From: a bacterium D16-34
Lineage (GTDB): Bacteria > Actinomycetota > Coriobacteriia > Coriobacteriales > Eggerthellaceae
Direction of reading: 5' to 3'
NCBI GenBank assembly: GCA_003612515.1
Contig: RAZB01000002.1
Span: 62,001-126,000, forward strand
DNA: 64,000 nt
This document shows positions 45,191 to 54,971 of the stretch, in pieces (position 1 is the first letter of the stretch; every line of letters starts with the position of its first letter). The notes beneath the pieces are model-generated. The model was not told the origin of the DNA, made no database searches, and worked only from the letters and a program-made list of their open reading frames with translations. A program made the translations under genes and the position numbers.

Positions 45191-47551
45191 TTGAATTTCA
45201 GATGGATTACACGTACGCATGAATCCTTGGTAAGCAGAAACGAGGGAGTGCGCCCAATTCCAACGGCACTCTTTTCGCTGGCATTAAGTCTTTGGGTTAC
45301 GACTGCGAGCGGTTTGACGCAATTATTCGAAGTATCAAAAATTGAAATTTCTTGGATGGTTGGCGCACTAGTGGCGGTAGTTGTTGGTTTATTTGTTGCT
45401 ATTAGAAAATCGATTCATCTCGGCGGTGTTATTGCTGGAATTGGTCTTGGACTTCTCTTGGCATGCGCTGGCGTAAATAATATCTGGCAGGGAGAGGCAA
45501 TACTTAAAGATGCAGAGGGGAATCACACCTTTGAAGTTGTAGAAGATGGAAAAGAGGGCGAATTTAGTAAGCGATGTGTCGCACGGGTTGCTGATATTGC
45601 ACATCAGCCTTTAGTACAAATAACACTTCCCAAGGATATTGCGATACCTCGTTTTGGTGAAACATTTGAGGCTTATGCTAGCTTTTCAGCTCTAACACCG
45701 CAAAACCGTGCATATGCCAACCAGAAGGGCATTGCGGCTCAAGCGCGTTGCACAAGTATAGAGGTAGTTGAATCGGGCAGTATCGTTGGGGTAATTACCT
45801 CCTTAAGAAACCGTGTTATTGATGCAATTCAAGCTCAAGACAACAAGGGCTCATCGGTTTTGGCTGCTTTGGTTTGTGGCTGGCGCAACGATTTGGATCA
45901 AACCACAAGCCAGGCGTTTAAAACAGCAGGACTAGCACATGTGTTAGCTGTATCTGGTGCTCACTTAAGTGTTATTGTTACACTAATCGGTGTCGTACTT
46001 AAGCGAATGGCTCTTCCTCGAGTCATACAGGTTGCGATCCAAGTTCTTTTGGTCGTGATGTTTGTCGCCTTTGCTGGCGCATCGCCTTCGGTTTTGAGGG
46101 CTGCAAGTATGGCTATTATCGCTTCATGTTCACTGTTGGCCGCTCGACGTGCAATGCCGCTTCAGGGACTAGCGATATGTGTTATAGGTACTCTAACCAC
46201 TTCGCCCTTATCTGCGCTTTCAGTTTCGTTCGCATTGTCGGTTTTGGCGACCTTTGGCATAGTCGTCTTTTCGCCCCTTTGTCGGAATTTCCTAGCTTGT
46301 GTGCTGCGGGGTAAATGTGCGCTTCTCACAGACGCGCTCAGTGTTTGTTTGGCAGCAAATGTAGCTACCCTTCCATTTTCGGCAGCTTTGTTTTCTCAAA
46401 TCCCTCTTATTGGTTTGCTTTCAAATGTAGTCATAAGTCCACTCTTTGCTCCCATATGCACACTCTGCATGCTGTGCGTGATAGCCAGTCAGATTATTGT
46501 GCCTCTAGGACCAATCATTCTTTCAGTTGCGTCACACATATGCGCTATTTTTGGAAGCTTAGTGACCTGCTTGTCGAATATACCAGGCGCATGTGTGGCT
46601 ATAGAGCTGCCTATTGTTGGCTCGCTTGCGTTTAGCGCGTGCATGGTAGGAGTTTTGTGGTATTGCTGGCCAAAGCCAACTGCTAAAAGGGTAGGGTTGG
46701 TTGTTGGGGCTATGGTGATGTGTTGCGTGGTGATTGTTTTCGCAATGCCATGGCTTGGCGCAATTACTGCTGGCAATTCAGTTGTGATGCTCAACGTTGG
46801 ACAAGGAGATTCATTTTTGCTTCGTTCCCAGGGTGCAGCTTTGCTTATTGATACGGGAAATCAAGAAGCGATGTTGAAGGCGGCTATCGCCCGTAATCAT
46901 ATAACGAGACTTGATGCTGTTTTAATAACTCACGGAGATGACGATCATATGGGAAACCTTGATTCTTTAGCCCAGTACGTTGAGATAGGAAAAGTGTTTT
47001 TGGCGCAAGGTGTCAAAGAGTGTAGCTGTAATAATTGCAAACAGCTATTAAGTACTGCTTATAGCACTGTGGGGGAAAATGGAGTGCAAACGCTTCGCAA
47101 AGGAGACCAGTTTGCACTTGGCGAATTTGATTGCAAGGTTGTTTGGCCTGTGAGATTCAACGATGAGGGTGGTAATGCGGATAGTATCTGCCTTATGGTC
47201 GGCTTAGATGAAAACAACGACGACTATCCAGAATGGAGCGCGCTTTTTGTTGGTGATGCCGAGTCAAAAGTTATAGAGCCTCTTATAACATCAGGTGAAA
47301 TAGGGAAAATAAACTTATTAAAAGTAGGGCATCATGGCTCCGCACAATCTTTAACGAAAGGCATGATTGATGCACTTAAGCCGCAGGTTGCATTAATTGG
47401 TGTAGGTGAATATAACCGCTATGGACATCCGAATGAAGAAATTATTGGCATCCTTGAAGATGCTGAGGTAAGTGTATTTCGCTCAGACATAGAAGGTGAT
47501 GTATCGTGTAAGATACGAGGCGAGACAATGATGGTTACAACACAAAATTGA
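45191..47551 (+). CDS. comEC: ComEC/Rec2 DNA uptake channel
   Basis: 786 residues from TTG at 45191. N-terminal DUF4131-like part, then the Competence domain with many hydrophobic segments (FKTAGLAHVLAVSGAHLSV is the signature), and a C-terminal metallo-beta-lactamase-like domain with THGDDDHMGNLD and KVGHHGSAQS. Its length and order are as in B. subtilis ComEC. It brings single-stranded DNA through the membrane. With comEA and holA it forms the usual late-competence block. Confidence 0.95.
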   Translation: MNFRWITRTHESLVSRNEGVRPIPTALFSLALSLWVTTASGLTQLFEVSKIEISWMVGALVAVVVGLFVAIRKSIHLGGVIAGIGLGLLLACAGVNNIWQGEAILKDAEGNHTFEVVEDGKEGEFSKRCVARVADIAHQPLVQITLPKDIAIPRFGETFEAYASFSALTPQNRAYANQKGIAAQARCTSIEVVESGSIVGVITSLRNRVIDAIQAQDNKGSSVLAALVCGWRNDLDQTTSQAFKTAGLAHVLAVSGAHLSVIVTLIGVVLKRMALPRVIQVAIQVLLVVMFVAFAGASPSVLRAASMAIIASCSLLAARRAMPLQGLAICVIGTLTTSPLSALSVSFALSVLATFGIVVFSPLCRNFLACVLRGKCALLTDALSVCLAANVATLPFSAALFSQIPLIGLLSNVVISPLFAPICTLCMLCVIASQIIVPLGPIILSVASHICAIFGSLVTCLSNIPGACVAIELPIVGSLAFSACMVGVLWYCWPKPTAKRVGLVVGAMVMCCVVIVFAMPWLGAITAGNSVVMLNVGQGDSFLLRSQGAALLIDTGNQEAMLKAAIARNHITRLDAVLITHGDDDHMGNLDSLAQYVEIGKVFLAQGVKECSCNNCKQLLSTAYSTVGENGVQTLRKGDQFALGEFDCKVVWPVRFNDEGGNADSICLMVGLDENNDDYPEWSALFVGDAESKVIEPLITSGEIGKINLLKVGHHGSAQSLTKGMIDALKPQVALIGVGEYNRYGHPNEEIIGILEDAEVSVFRSDIEGDVSCKIRGETMMVTTQN

Positions 47552-47559
47552 GTAGGAAC

Positions 47560-48537
47560 ATGGCAGCACAATCTAAAAAAGAATCTCCTCTTTTGAATGC
47601 ATATTTAGTTCTTGGTGAAGATGCGCTTAAGAGAAATCGCGTTATGACGCGTCTTCGCAAGCGTTTAGAGACAATGGGGGATCTTACTTTTAATTCAGAT
47701 ACATTCGATGGACAGAGCGCTAAAGGCACAGACATTGTAAGTGCATGTAGAACAATGCCCTTTGTAAGCGATGTGCGCCTTGTTGAAGTTGAGAATGTTG
47801 AGAAACTCAAAAAGGAAGACGCAGAGGCTTTAGTTGCTTATCTAGGTGCACCGTCAGCGACGACTGTTTTGATTCTTATAGCTGAAAAGCTGGCTAAAAA
47901 CACCCGTTTGTATAAGGCAGTTAGTGCAATTGGCCAAACTGCTATTATCGATTGCACTCCGCCAAAACGGTGGGATTTACCGAAGTTGGTTCGTGATCTT
48001 GCGATAGGGCATGGTATTACCATTACTGATGGTGCCGCAGAAACGCTCATTAATCGTGTTGGTGAAGATACCATTTATCTTGATAATGAGCTGAAGAAAC
48101 TCGCTCTTGCACATCGTGGTCTTGATCCGGTTAACGAGAACGAAGTTCTTGAAATGGTGAGTCGCACTGTTGAGGTGAAGCCATGGGAATTTGTGGATGC
48201 TTTTGCTGCTCGTAATATCAGAAAATGTATGCTCTGTTTGACTCAAATGGAGTCTAGTTCGCCGCATGCTCTTTTAGCAATGTGTACCACCAGATTGCGC
48301 GAACTCATCTGCGCGAAATCCCTTGCAGATAGATCAATGCTGCAAGCGCTTCCGGCTACGCTTGGTTTGCCCGACTGGCGGGTAAAAAACCATGCACTGT
48401 GGGCACGCAATTTTTCTGCCGAAGAATTGCGAGAAGCTTTAATTAGCGCAATGGATGCAGAGCGACGCATGAAAAGCGGCGAAAATGAAGACGGAGTATT
48501 TATTGAATGGGTGCTTCAGTCCATCAAACGTTCGTAA
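47560..48537 (+). CDS. holA: DNA polymerase III delta subunit
   Basis: 325 residues from ATG at 47560, preceded by GTAGGAAC; an in-frame TTG at 47548 overlaps the comEC stop. The AAA+ delta pattern is weakly conserved but recognisable: AYLVLGEDALKRNRVM, WEFVDAFAARNIRKCM, and LREALISAMDAERRMKSG near the C-terminus. It opens the sliding clamp for loading. Position after comEC is standard. Confidence 0.9.
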   Translation: MAAQSKKESPLLNAYLVLGEDALKRNRVMTRLRKRLETMGDLTFNSDTFDGQSAKGTDIVSACRTMPFVSDVRLVEVENVEKLKKEDAEALVAYLGAPSATTVLILIAEKLAKNTRLYKAVSAIGQTAIIDCTPPKRWDLPKLVRDLAIGHGITITDGAAETLINRVGEDTIYLDNELKKLALAHRGLDPVNENEVLEMVSRTVEVKPWEFVDAFAARNIRKCMLCLTQMESSSPHALLAMCTTRLRELICAKSLADRSMLQALPATLGLPDWRVKNHALWARNFSAEELREALISAMDAERRMKSGENEDGVFIEWVLQSIKRS

Positions 48538-48650
48538 TGTGTATTTGTCTTTTGTCCTATAACCTTAGGTTCGGGCTTCAGGGATCGGACGATTTTGGCT
48601 TGAAGGGTCAGACGATTTCTTGGACATCCTATGCCGCGTGATGAAAAGGC

Positions 48651-48678
48651 GAAAGGGCCTCGCAATTGAGACCCTTTC
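48651..48678. terminator. Terminator shared by holA and rpsT
   Basis: GAAAGGG-C-CTC (48651-48660) pairs with GAG-A-CCCTTTC (48668-48678) with one C/A mismatch. T-rich bases follow on each strand, so it can serve the converging holA and rpsT. Confidence 0.7.
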
Positions 48679-48720
48679 TTACTTGATATGCGAATGGATC
48701 GCACGGATAAACAAAAGTGA

Positions 48721-49260
48721 TTATTCAGCAGCTTCTTCTGCGGCCTCTTCGCCAGCAGCTTCTTCAGCAGCAGCGGCTGCTGCAGCCTCAGCTTCAGCCT
48801 TGGCAGCTTCTTCAGCCTCTTTTGCCTTGCGAGCAGCAGCTTTCTGCTCCTCTTTAAGTTGCTTTTCGCGACGTTTTGCCTTCTCTTCAGAAGCAGCAGC
48901 CATTGCAGCTACGCGTGCAGCACGTGCTTCTGCCTTCTTTGAACCAGTCTTTTGAGCTTTCTTCTCAGCCTTTTGATAAGCTGCACGGTCAGCATCGGTT
49001 GCAACTGAGTTTACCAGGTGCATGATACCGCTCTTGCGGTTAGCAGCCTGCTTCTTGTGGATAACGCCTTTAGAAGCAGCTTTGTCCATAAGGCGGCAAG
49101 CTTCCTGAGCGAAAGCGAAGGCTGCAGCGCCATCACCTGCAGCAACAGCATCTTTTACGCGACGGGTTGCAGTTTTAAGCTCAGACTTAACTGCACGATT
49201 GCGCATACGTGATTTTTCGTTGGTGATAATGCGCTTCTTTTGGCTCTTAATATTTGCCAT
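48721..49260 (-). CDS. rpsT: 30S ribosomal protein S20 with long C-terminal extension
   Basis: 179 residues from ATG at 49260, behind GGAGGAT. Residues 1-88 are S20: [36 protein letters not shown]. Usual S20 ends near residue 88; here another 90 residues follow, almost entirely Ala, Lys, Glu and Arg, likely one long helix, basic first (95-150) and acidic at the end (Glu-Glu-Ala repeats). S20 binds 16S rRNA in the small subunit. The reason for the extension is unknown. Single-gene transcript, divergent from lepA. Confidence 0.95.
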   Translation of the reverse strand: MANIKSQKKRIITNEKSRMRNRAVKSELKTATRRVKDAVAAGDGAAAFAFAQEACRLMDKAASKGVIHKKQAANRKSGIMHLVNSVATDADRAAYQKAEKKAQKTGSKKAEARAARVAAMAAASEEKAKRREKQLKEEQKAAARKAKEAEEAAKAEAEAAAAAAAEEAAGEEAAEEAAE

Positions 49261-49369
49261 GGTGAAGATCCTCCATACTAAATGTCTTAATAAAACCTAT
49301 TCCTTTGTAGTATGTATCGGAGAAAGAGACGCACACACCGACAACAATAAAGGCATGCGCGCATAAGAG

Positions 49370-49522
49370 CTACCAGAATAACGCCTGGTAGAAACGCGTA
49401 AAAGGCAGCGGGATTTTTTTGCCTTTAAACCTTTACGGTTGTCCGACGATTCGAATCTTAACTTGCAGCCACGTCTGCCGATTCGGCAATGGAAATCCAT
49501 TGCACGTCCGTTCCGTCGGATA
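49370..49522. ncRNA. Candidate structured RNA element in the rpsT-lepA intergenic region
   Basis: The 366 bp between rpsT and lepA (49261-49626) contain no gene. They hold CTACCAG/CTGGTAG (49370-49376, 49385-49391), AAAGGCA/TGCCTTT (49401-49407, 49420-49426), the alternative CGTAAAAGG/CCTTTACG (49397-49405, 49430-49437), and TCCGACG/CGTCGGA (49442-49448, 49514-49520) that encloses palindromes GATTCGAATC, TGCCGATTCGGCA and CAATGGA-AA-TCCATTG. This is dense for random DNA. It could be a leader of either gene or a separate RNA; strand not settled. It is not a tRNA or tmRNA that I can fold. Confidence 0.4.
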
Positions 49523-49626
49523 CACAATGCGATAGAATAACAAAAGAATTAAGATCTGTGCACGATAATTTCGTTAAAACATATAAGTTCGTGCATTTTG
49601 TGCAGGAATATTACGAAAGATAAGGT

Positions 49627-51429
49627 ATGACCGATCCAACACATATTCGCAATTTTTCGATTATTGCCCATATTGACCATGGAAAATCAACATTGTCGGA
49701 CCGTGTACTTGAGCTCACGGGGACAGTGGCGTCGCGCGATATGCAAGAACAACTCTTAGACTCAATGGACATTGAGCGAGAGCGAGGTATTACTATTAAA
49801 AGCCAGGCGGTACGTGTTGAATACACCGCCGATGACGGGGAAGTGTATCAACTCAATTTGATTGACACTCCTGGTCATGTGGACTTTACCTATGAGGTTT
49901 CGCGTTCGTTGGCAGCTTGCGAAGGTGCAGTTTTAGTTGTTGATGCTACCCAAGGTGTCGAAGCACAAACGGTTGCTAATGCAATGCTTGCAATGAATGC
50001 AGATTTAGAGATTATTCCGCTGATTAACAAGATTGATCTTCCTGCAGCTGAGCCGGATCGGGTTCGTGCAGAAATTGAAGATGGTCTGGCAATTCCCGCC
50101 GACGACGCAGTGCTTGCCTCAGGCAAAACCGGCGTTGGTGTTCATGATATGCTTGAAGCGGTTGTCTATAACATTCCAGCTCCAACAGGTGATGCAAATG
50201 CTCCATTGCGCGCACTTATCTTCGATTCTTATTTCGATGCATATCGAGGTGTGGTGGCACTTGTTCGCGTAGTTGATGGCTCTATGAAAAAGGGCGACAA
50301 GATTCGTATGCTTGCAACTAACGCTGAAGCTTTGGTCGAAGAGGTCGGTGCGCGCAGACCAGCAGAAACGCCGCTTCCGGCTTTGTCGGTGGGTGAGGTA
50401 GGATACCTTGTTACGGGTCTTAAAGATGTGAGCAACGTAAAAGTTGGTGACACAATTACTAGCGTTGTTGGTGGAGTGAATGAGCCGCTTCCGGGATATC
50501 GCGAAGTAAAACCAATGGTTTTCACTGGATTGTTCCCGATAGACGGAGATCAATATGAGCCGCTCAAAGAAGCGCTTGAAAAGCTTTCGCTCAACGACCC
50601 AGCACTTATCTGGGAGCCTGAAACCTCGCATGCACTCGGTTTTGGTTTCCGCGTTGGCTTTTTGGGACTGTTACATATGGAGGTTATCAAAGAGCGTCTC
50701 GAGAGAGAATTTGGACTTGATCTTTTAGCAACCGCTCCATCGGTTGAATATCATATTTATAAAACTAATGGCGAAATGATCTCACTTCATTCTCCGCAAG
50801 AGATGCCTGATCCTGGTGAAATAGAGAGAGTTGAAGAGCCATACTTGAAAGCGAAAATCCTCATTCCGCCTGATTATGTGGGAGCGGTGATGGATTTGAC
50901 CGTTCAGCGTCGTGGCACCTTTGTGACCATGAATTATCTTTCGCCGACAACGGTTGAAATGTTGTGGGAGATTCCACTTTCTGAGCTGATTATGGATTAC
51001 TTCGACAAACTAAAATCAAACACGAAAGGTTACGCTTCGCTCGATTATGAGTTTGATGGTTACAAGCCCTCCAAATTGGTCAAACTTGATATCTTGCTTT
51101 CGGGCAAACCTATTGACGCGCTGTCGTTTATTGTTCACCGCGATAAAGCCTACGATCGCGGTCGTGTATTGTGCGACAAACTTAAAGAGATAATTCCCAG
51201 GCAAATGTTTGAAGTGCCCATCCAGGCTGCCATTGGTGGACGTGTTTTGGCTCGTCAGACTGTTAAGGCGAAGCGCAAAGATGTTTTGGCGAAATGCTAT
51301 GGTGGCGATATTTCACGTAAACGTAAGTTGCTTGAAAAGCAAAAGGCTGGCAAAAAACGCATGAAGAGCATTGGCAATGTTGAGGTTCCCCAAGAAGCGT
51401 TTATGGCCATTTTGAAGGTTGATGAATAG
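49627..51429 (+). CDS. lepA: Elongation factor 4 (LepA), ribosomal GTPase
   Basis: 600 residues. GTPase motifs [25 protein letters not shown] and [13 protein letters not shown] in order, then EF-G-like domains and the LepA-specific C-terminus ([22 protein letters not shown]). It acts on stalled or mis-translocated ribosomes and in assembly. The only nearby ribosome-binding site is weak (GATAAGG). Confidence 0.97.
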   Translation: MTDPTHIRNFSIIAHIDHGKSTLSDRVLELTGTVASRDMQEQLLDSMDIERERGITIKSQAVRVEYTADDGEVYQLNLIDTPGHVDFTYEVSRSLAACEGAVLVVDATQGVEAQTVANAMLAMNADLEIIPLINKIDLPAAEPDRVRAEIEDGLAIPADDAVLASGKTGVGVHDMLEAVVYNIPAPTGDANAPLRALIFDSYFDAYRGVVALVRVVDGSMKKGDKIRMLATNAEALVEEVGARRPAETPLPALSVGEVGYLVTGLKDVSNVKVGDTITSVVGGVNEPLPGYREVKPMVFTGLFPIDGDQYEPLKEALEKLSLNDPALIWEPETSHALGFGFRVGFLGLLHMEVIKERLEREFGLDLLATAPSVEYHIYKTNGEMISLHSPQEMPDPGEIERVEEPYLKAKILIPPDYVGAVMDLTVQRRGTFVTMNYLSPTTVEMLWEIPLSELIMDYFDKLKSNTKGYASLDYEFDGYKPSKLVKLDILLSGKPIDALSFIVHRDKAYDRGRVLCDKLKEIIPRQMFEVPIQAAIGGRVLARQTVKAKRKDVLAKCYGGDISRKRKLLEKQKAGKKRMKSIGNVEVPQEAFMAILKVDE

Positions 51430-51431
51430 TT

Positions 51432-51635
51432 ATGGCATCAAATGGAAAGCATAACAAAGAATCATACGATTGGCTCAATGATCCGTTCGACGAAAAGAAG
51501 GCAGCCAAAGAACGCGAACAAGCCGGTATGTCAACAAGCGCAAAGCTGTTGATGGGTATTGGCTGTGTTGTTGTCGTTGTGGTGTTGATCGTACTTGCCT
51601 TTCTTATAGTCGGAAGTATGGCTTTTGCCGGCTGA
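51432..51635 (+). CDS. Small single-pass membrane protein, unknown
   Basis: 67 residues, two bases after lepA. The N-terminal 35 are polar (YDWLNDPFDEKKAAKEREQ), then one long hydrophobic stretch at about 42-63. The orientation puts the polar part inside. Spacing, start and its place in the operon support a real gene; I do not know the family. Confidence 0.7.
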   Translation: MASNGKHNKESYDWLNDPFDEKKAAKEREQAGMSTSAKLLMGIGCVVVVVVLIVLAFLIVGSMAFAG

Positions 51636-51638
51636 TAT

Positions 51639-52634
51639 ATGGCTGCTGATATGAATACAACTGGTTTGTTTGGGCGCTATAGGCTCATTTTGGCACCAAT
51701 GGCTGGTGTTAGTGATATTGCATTTCGTTCTCTTTGTGTCGAACAGGGGGCTGATCTCGCTTTCACCGAAATGGTAAGTGCGAAAGGGCTATCATATGCC
51801 AATGAGAAAACGCGTCATTTGCTCGATCTTGCACAGGGCGAAACATCCGTTGGAGTGCAATTATTTGGTCACGAACCACAAACGCTTGCAGATCAGGCTG
51901 CATGGGTTGAGCAAACGCTTGGATCTTCGCTTGCCTATCTCGATATAAATATGGGTTGCCCCGCAAGGAAAATCGTTACCAAAGGCGATGGATCTGCGCT
52001 TATGAAAGATCCGCTTTTAGCCGCACATATTGTTGAGGCGGTTGTAGGCGCTGTGCAACATCCTGTCACCGTTAAGTTTCGCCGAGGATATTACATGAAC
52101 AAGGAAACCGCCCCTGAGTTTGCTCGTGATATGCAACGAGCTGGAGCGGCTGCGGTAACAGTGCATGGCAGATTCGCCGAACAACTCTATCAAGGAACTG
52201 CTAACTGGAACACTATTGCTCGAGTTAAAGCGTGTGTAGATATTCCTGTGGTAGGAAACGGTGATATAAAGTCTGCCGAAGATGCACTTTTGATGCGCGA
52301 GCAAACTTCCTGCGATGCGCTCATGGTTGCAAGAGCTGCATGTGGAAACCCCTGGTTATTTGCGCAAATACAAGCAGTTTTAGCTGGTCGTGATATACCT
52401 GAACCCCCAACGCTTGAACAGCGTTTAGCCACCGCTAAACGTCATGCTCGGCTCTTGTCTGAGCGCGAAGGTAAAAACGTCGTTCGAATGCGCAAGCATG
52501 CTATGTGGTATTTAACGGGGCTTCCGGGGGCATCGGTTGCTCGTGGCAGAATTAACGAGTGTGTGAGCGTCGAAGATTTCGATAAGGTTTTCGACGAGCT
52601 TGCGCGCTATGCTTATGAACATCTGCAGCAGTAG
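51639..52634 (+). CDS. dusB: tRNA-dihydrouridine synthase DusB-type
   Basis: 331 residues. FMN-barrel motifs: LAPMAGVSDIAFRSL, NMGCPARKIVTKGDGSALM with the catalytic Cys, VTVKFRRGY, VVGNGDIKSAEDAL. It reduces uridine to dihydrouridine in tRNA D-loops. Follows the small membrane gene by three bases. Confidence 0.95.
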   Translation: MAADMNTTGLFGRYRLILAPMAGVSDIAFRSLCVEQGADLAFTEMVSAKGLSYANEKTRHLLDLAQGETSVGVQLFGHEPQTLADQAAWVEQTLGSSLAYLDINMGCPARKIVTKGDGSALMKDPLLAAHIVEAVVGAVQHPVTVKFRRGYYMNKETAPEFARDMQRAGAAAVTVHGRFAEQLYQGTANWNTIARVKACVDIPVVGNGDIKSAEDALLMREQTSCDALMVARAACGNPWLFAQIQAVLAGRDIPEPPTLEQRLATAKRHARLLSEREGKNVVRMRKHAMWYLTGLPGASVARGRINECVSVEDFDKVFDELARYAYEHLQQ

Positions 52635-52649
52635 AGAGGCAGCAGCTAT

Positions 52650-53762
52650 ATGTCGCATGATTCTTATCGAGCGCTTTATATTCATATTCCGTTTTGTGTG
52701 AGTAGATGCAATTATTGTGACTTTACGACACAGGCATTAGATAGCGCGTCACCTGTCATTGATGAATATGTTGAACAGTTAGTGCTTCAGATTCGCAAAA
52801 AAGCTAAAGAGGGCGAATTATCAAAGATTGATACGGTGTATATCGGAGGTGGAACGCCGAGCTATATCGGGTCATCCCGATTATCGATGCTGCTCTATAC
52901 GCTGTCTCTGTCGCTTCGGCTTGAACCTGATGTGGAATGCAGTATGGAGGCGAATCCGGAAAGTATAGATGAGCGGTTAATTCGTGACATCTGGGCGCTT
53001 GGGGTAAATAGGCTTTCAATTGGCGTGCAAAGTTTCGATGATGATGTTTTGGCAATTTTGGGACGAGCTCATAGCGGATTAGATGCACAGCGCGCTATCG
53101 AGTATGCGCAAGAGCGCTTAGACAATATCAGCGTTGATTTGATAGCTGGCATTCCCGGGCAAAGCGTTGAATCGTTTGCCAAAAGCGTGCAAAAGGCAAT
53201 TGACCTTGGCGTGAAACATATAAGCGTCTATCCACTTACTATTGAACCGCATACGCCTTTTTATAAACAGGTGATGCGTGGTGAGCTGCCAGAGGTGGAT
53301 GAGGACGATCAGGCTCGACATATGGAAATCGCAGAAAAGCTCCTTGTCGAACAAGGCTTTGAGCGCTATGAAGTGGCCAGTTATGCGAAACCAGGTTATG
53401 TATGCAAGCATAATTGTGCGTATTGGACAGGGCTTCCTTATCTAGGACTTGGCAGGTCAGCTGCAACTATGACCCAAAACGCGTCTCGTCGCATGCGTAT
53501 TCAGGATGGTCAAGTAACCGATGACTTGAATAAAGCGCAGATGTATGCAGAAGATATAATGCTCAGAATGCGAATGAGTGCGGGTGTAGCTGATACATTA
53601 GTTGCTCAAGCGGCAGATGAGTTGCCTCAAATCTATGAGGTTTTAGCGTCTCTTGAAGACCGAGGATTTATCGAACATACCGATAATGCTTGGCGTCCAA
53701 CAGAGTTGGGGTGGCTTTGCGGCAATGAGCTTTATGGGGACATCTTCGATTTGGCGCCCTAG
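52650..53762 (+). CDS. hemW: HemW-like radical SAM protein (heme chaperone family)
   Basis: 370 residues. The cluster Cys are C16, C20 and C23 in CVSRCNYC. YIGGGTPSYIG and the SIGVQSFDDDVLAILGRAH segment mark the HemN/HemW family. The sequence lacks the long N-terminus of true HemN, so the heme chaperone HemW is the better label. In a lepA-hemW-hrcA order usual for Gram-positive bacteria. Confidence 0.9.
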   Translation: MSHDSYRALYIHIPFCVSRCNYCDFTTQALDSASPVIDEYVEQLVLQIRKKAKEGELSKIDTVYIGGGTPSYIGSSRLSMLLYTLSLSLRLEPDVECSMEANPESIDERLIRDIWALGVNRLSIGVQSFDDDVLAILGRAHSGLDAQRAIEYAQERLDNISVDLIAGIPGQSVESFAKSVQKAIDLGVKHISVYPLTIEPHTPFYKQVMRGELPEVDEDDQARHMEIAEKLLVEQGFERYEVASYAKPGYVCKHNCAYWTGLPYLGLGRSAATMTQNASRRMRIQDGQVTDDLNKAQMYAEDIMLRMRMSAGVADTLVAQAADELPQIYEVLASLEDRGFIEHTDNAWRPTELGWLCGNELYGDIFDLAP

Positions 53763-53812
53763 TAGACGACTTACTCTAAAGTGTGTTTGAAGCATATGTT
53801 TTGTGCGCAGAA

Positions 53813-53839
53813 TTAGCACTCGAAGACCGAGGCTGCTAA
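53813..53839 (+). promoter_or_regulatory. CIRCE operator (one arm imperfect)
   Basis: TTAGCACTC (53813-53821), nine bases, then GGCTGCTAA (53831-53839). Consensus is TTAGCACTC-N9-GAGTGCTAA; the left arm is perfect and the right arm has two changes. It is 56 bp before the hrcA start at 53895, so HrcA probably represses its own operon. Confidence 0.8.
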
Positions 53840-53894
53840 AATGGCTTACGAGAAAGCCAACAGTGCCATACATATGAGAAATGAGGTTTCATTC

Positions 53895-54923
53895 ATGCTT
53901 TCAGATAGGCGGCAAAAAGTTCTTGCAGCGCTTATTGAAGAATATGTTGCGCGTGCTTTGCCGGTAGGGTCAAGAACTTTGACCGAACGCTATCAGCTTG
54001 GCGTGAGTCCCGCTACCGTTCGAAACGAGCTTTCTGTACTTGAAGATGGCGGCTATATTACTCAACCTCACACATCAGCTGGTCGAATTCCTACTGATCA
54101 TGGTTATCGAGCCTTTGTTGATAACCTGCTTCAGACTGATTTTGCCTCTGAGCTAAATGATGCTCGATATCAAGGTGTTGCTGACAGTCTTCGCTCATGC
54201 GCAAACGAGCTTGATACTCTTTTGGAAAACACTTCTTCTGCGCTTACGCGTTTAACCGATTGTTTAAGCATTGTCATGGCACCATCAATCTTAAAACTGA
54301 GAATCAAGCAATTAACGCTCGTGTCGCTTTCTGCCTACCATGCGCTCGTTGTATTGGTTACCGAAGATGGGCAAGTATTCAATCGCCATATTGAGTTTGC
54401 TGAAGAGGTAACCGCAGAAGAGCTTTCGTGTGTGCAGCATTTTCTCAATGATGTCTTTACGGGCAAATCGTTGCAAGAGATTGAAAGCGGTCTCAGTATA
54501 GGTATGGCTGAAGCATTTCGTGATCCGGTTGTACGTATTGCGCTTGATGAGGTTTTGGCCTGTTTGCAAGAAGGCGAACAGGGGCGCGCACATAGTCTTG
54601 GAGTGACATCGCTTTTGCATCAACCAGAGTTTAGTCAGGCAAGTTCTTTGCTTCCGGTCATGGAGATGCTCGAAGACGATACCGTATTGCTCCAAATTTT
54701 AGACAACACAATTCAAGACAGCGACGGTGCGCCGGTTGTCCGCATTGGTAGTGAAAACACATCAGAGCAACTATCAGGTGTTTCGGTGGTTGCGGGCAAA
54801 TATGGTCGCGGGGACGCTTTAGGTGTTGTTGCGGTTGTCGGTCCAACCCGAATGGATTATTCGCGTGTTATCAAAGCGGTTAAATTGGCAACGTCAGCCC
54901 TTGATGGAGCGGATCATTCATAA
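53895..54923 (+). CDS. hrcA: Heat-inducible transcription repressor HrcA
   Basis: 342 residues from ATG at 53895, with GAGG eight bases upstream; frames from 53841 and 53874 overlap the likely transcript start. Winged helix: SDRRQKVLAALIEEYV, VSPATVRNELSVLEDGGYI, then QPHTSAGRIPTDHGYR. It represses chaperone genes through CIRCE. dnaJ follows 48 bp later, but grpE and dnaK do not stand between them. Confidence 0.95.
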   Translation: MLSDRRQKVLAALIEEYVARALPVGSRTLTERYQLGVSPATVRNELSVLEDGGYITQPHTSAGRIPTDHGYRAFVDNLLQTDFASELNDARYQGVADSLRSCANELDTLLENTSSALTRLTDCLSIVMAPSILKLRIKQLTLVSLSAYHALVVLVTEDGQVFNRHIEFAEEVTAEELSCVQHFLNDVFTGKSLQEIESGLSIGMAEAFRDPVVRIALDEVLACLQEGEQGRAHSLGVTSLLHQPEFSQASSLLPVMEMLEDDTVLLQILDNTIQDSDGAPVVRIGSENTSEQLSGVSVVAGKYGRGDALGVVAVVGPTRMDYSRVIKAVKLATSALDGADHS

Positions 54924-54971
54924 AGCATAATTATTTTCGCAAGGCATAAGAGGTAGAAGGACAAACGATTC

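Noticed and set aside
49440-49525. Possible tRNA or tmRNA on the minus strand (segment GGCAGACG and ATTCGAATC look tRNA-like)
   Set aside because: Acceptor, D, anticodon and T arms cannot be paired together; no CCA; no tag-peptide reading frame with an ALAA end.
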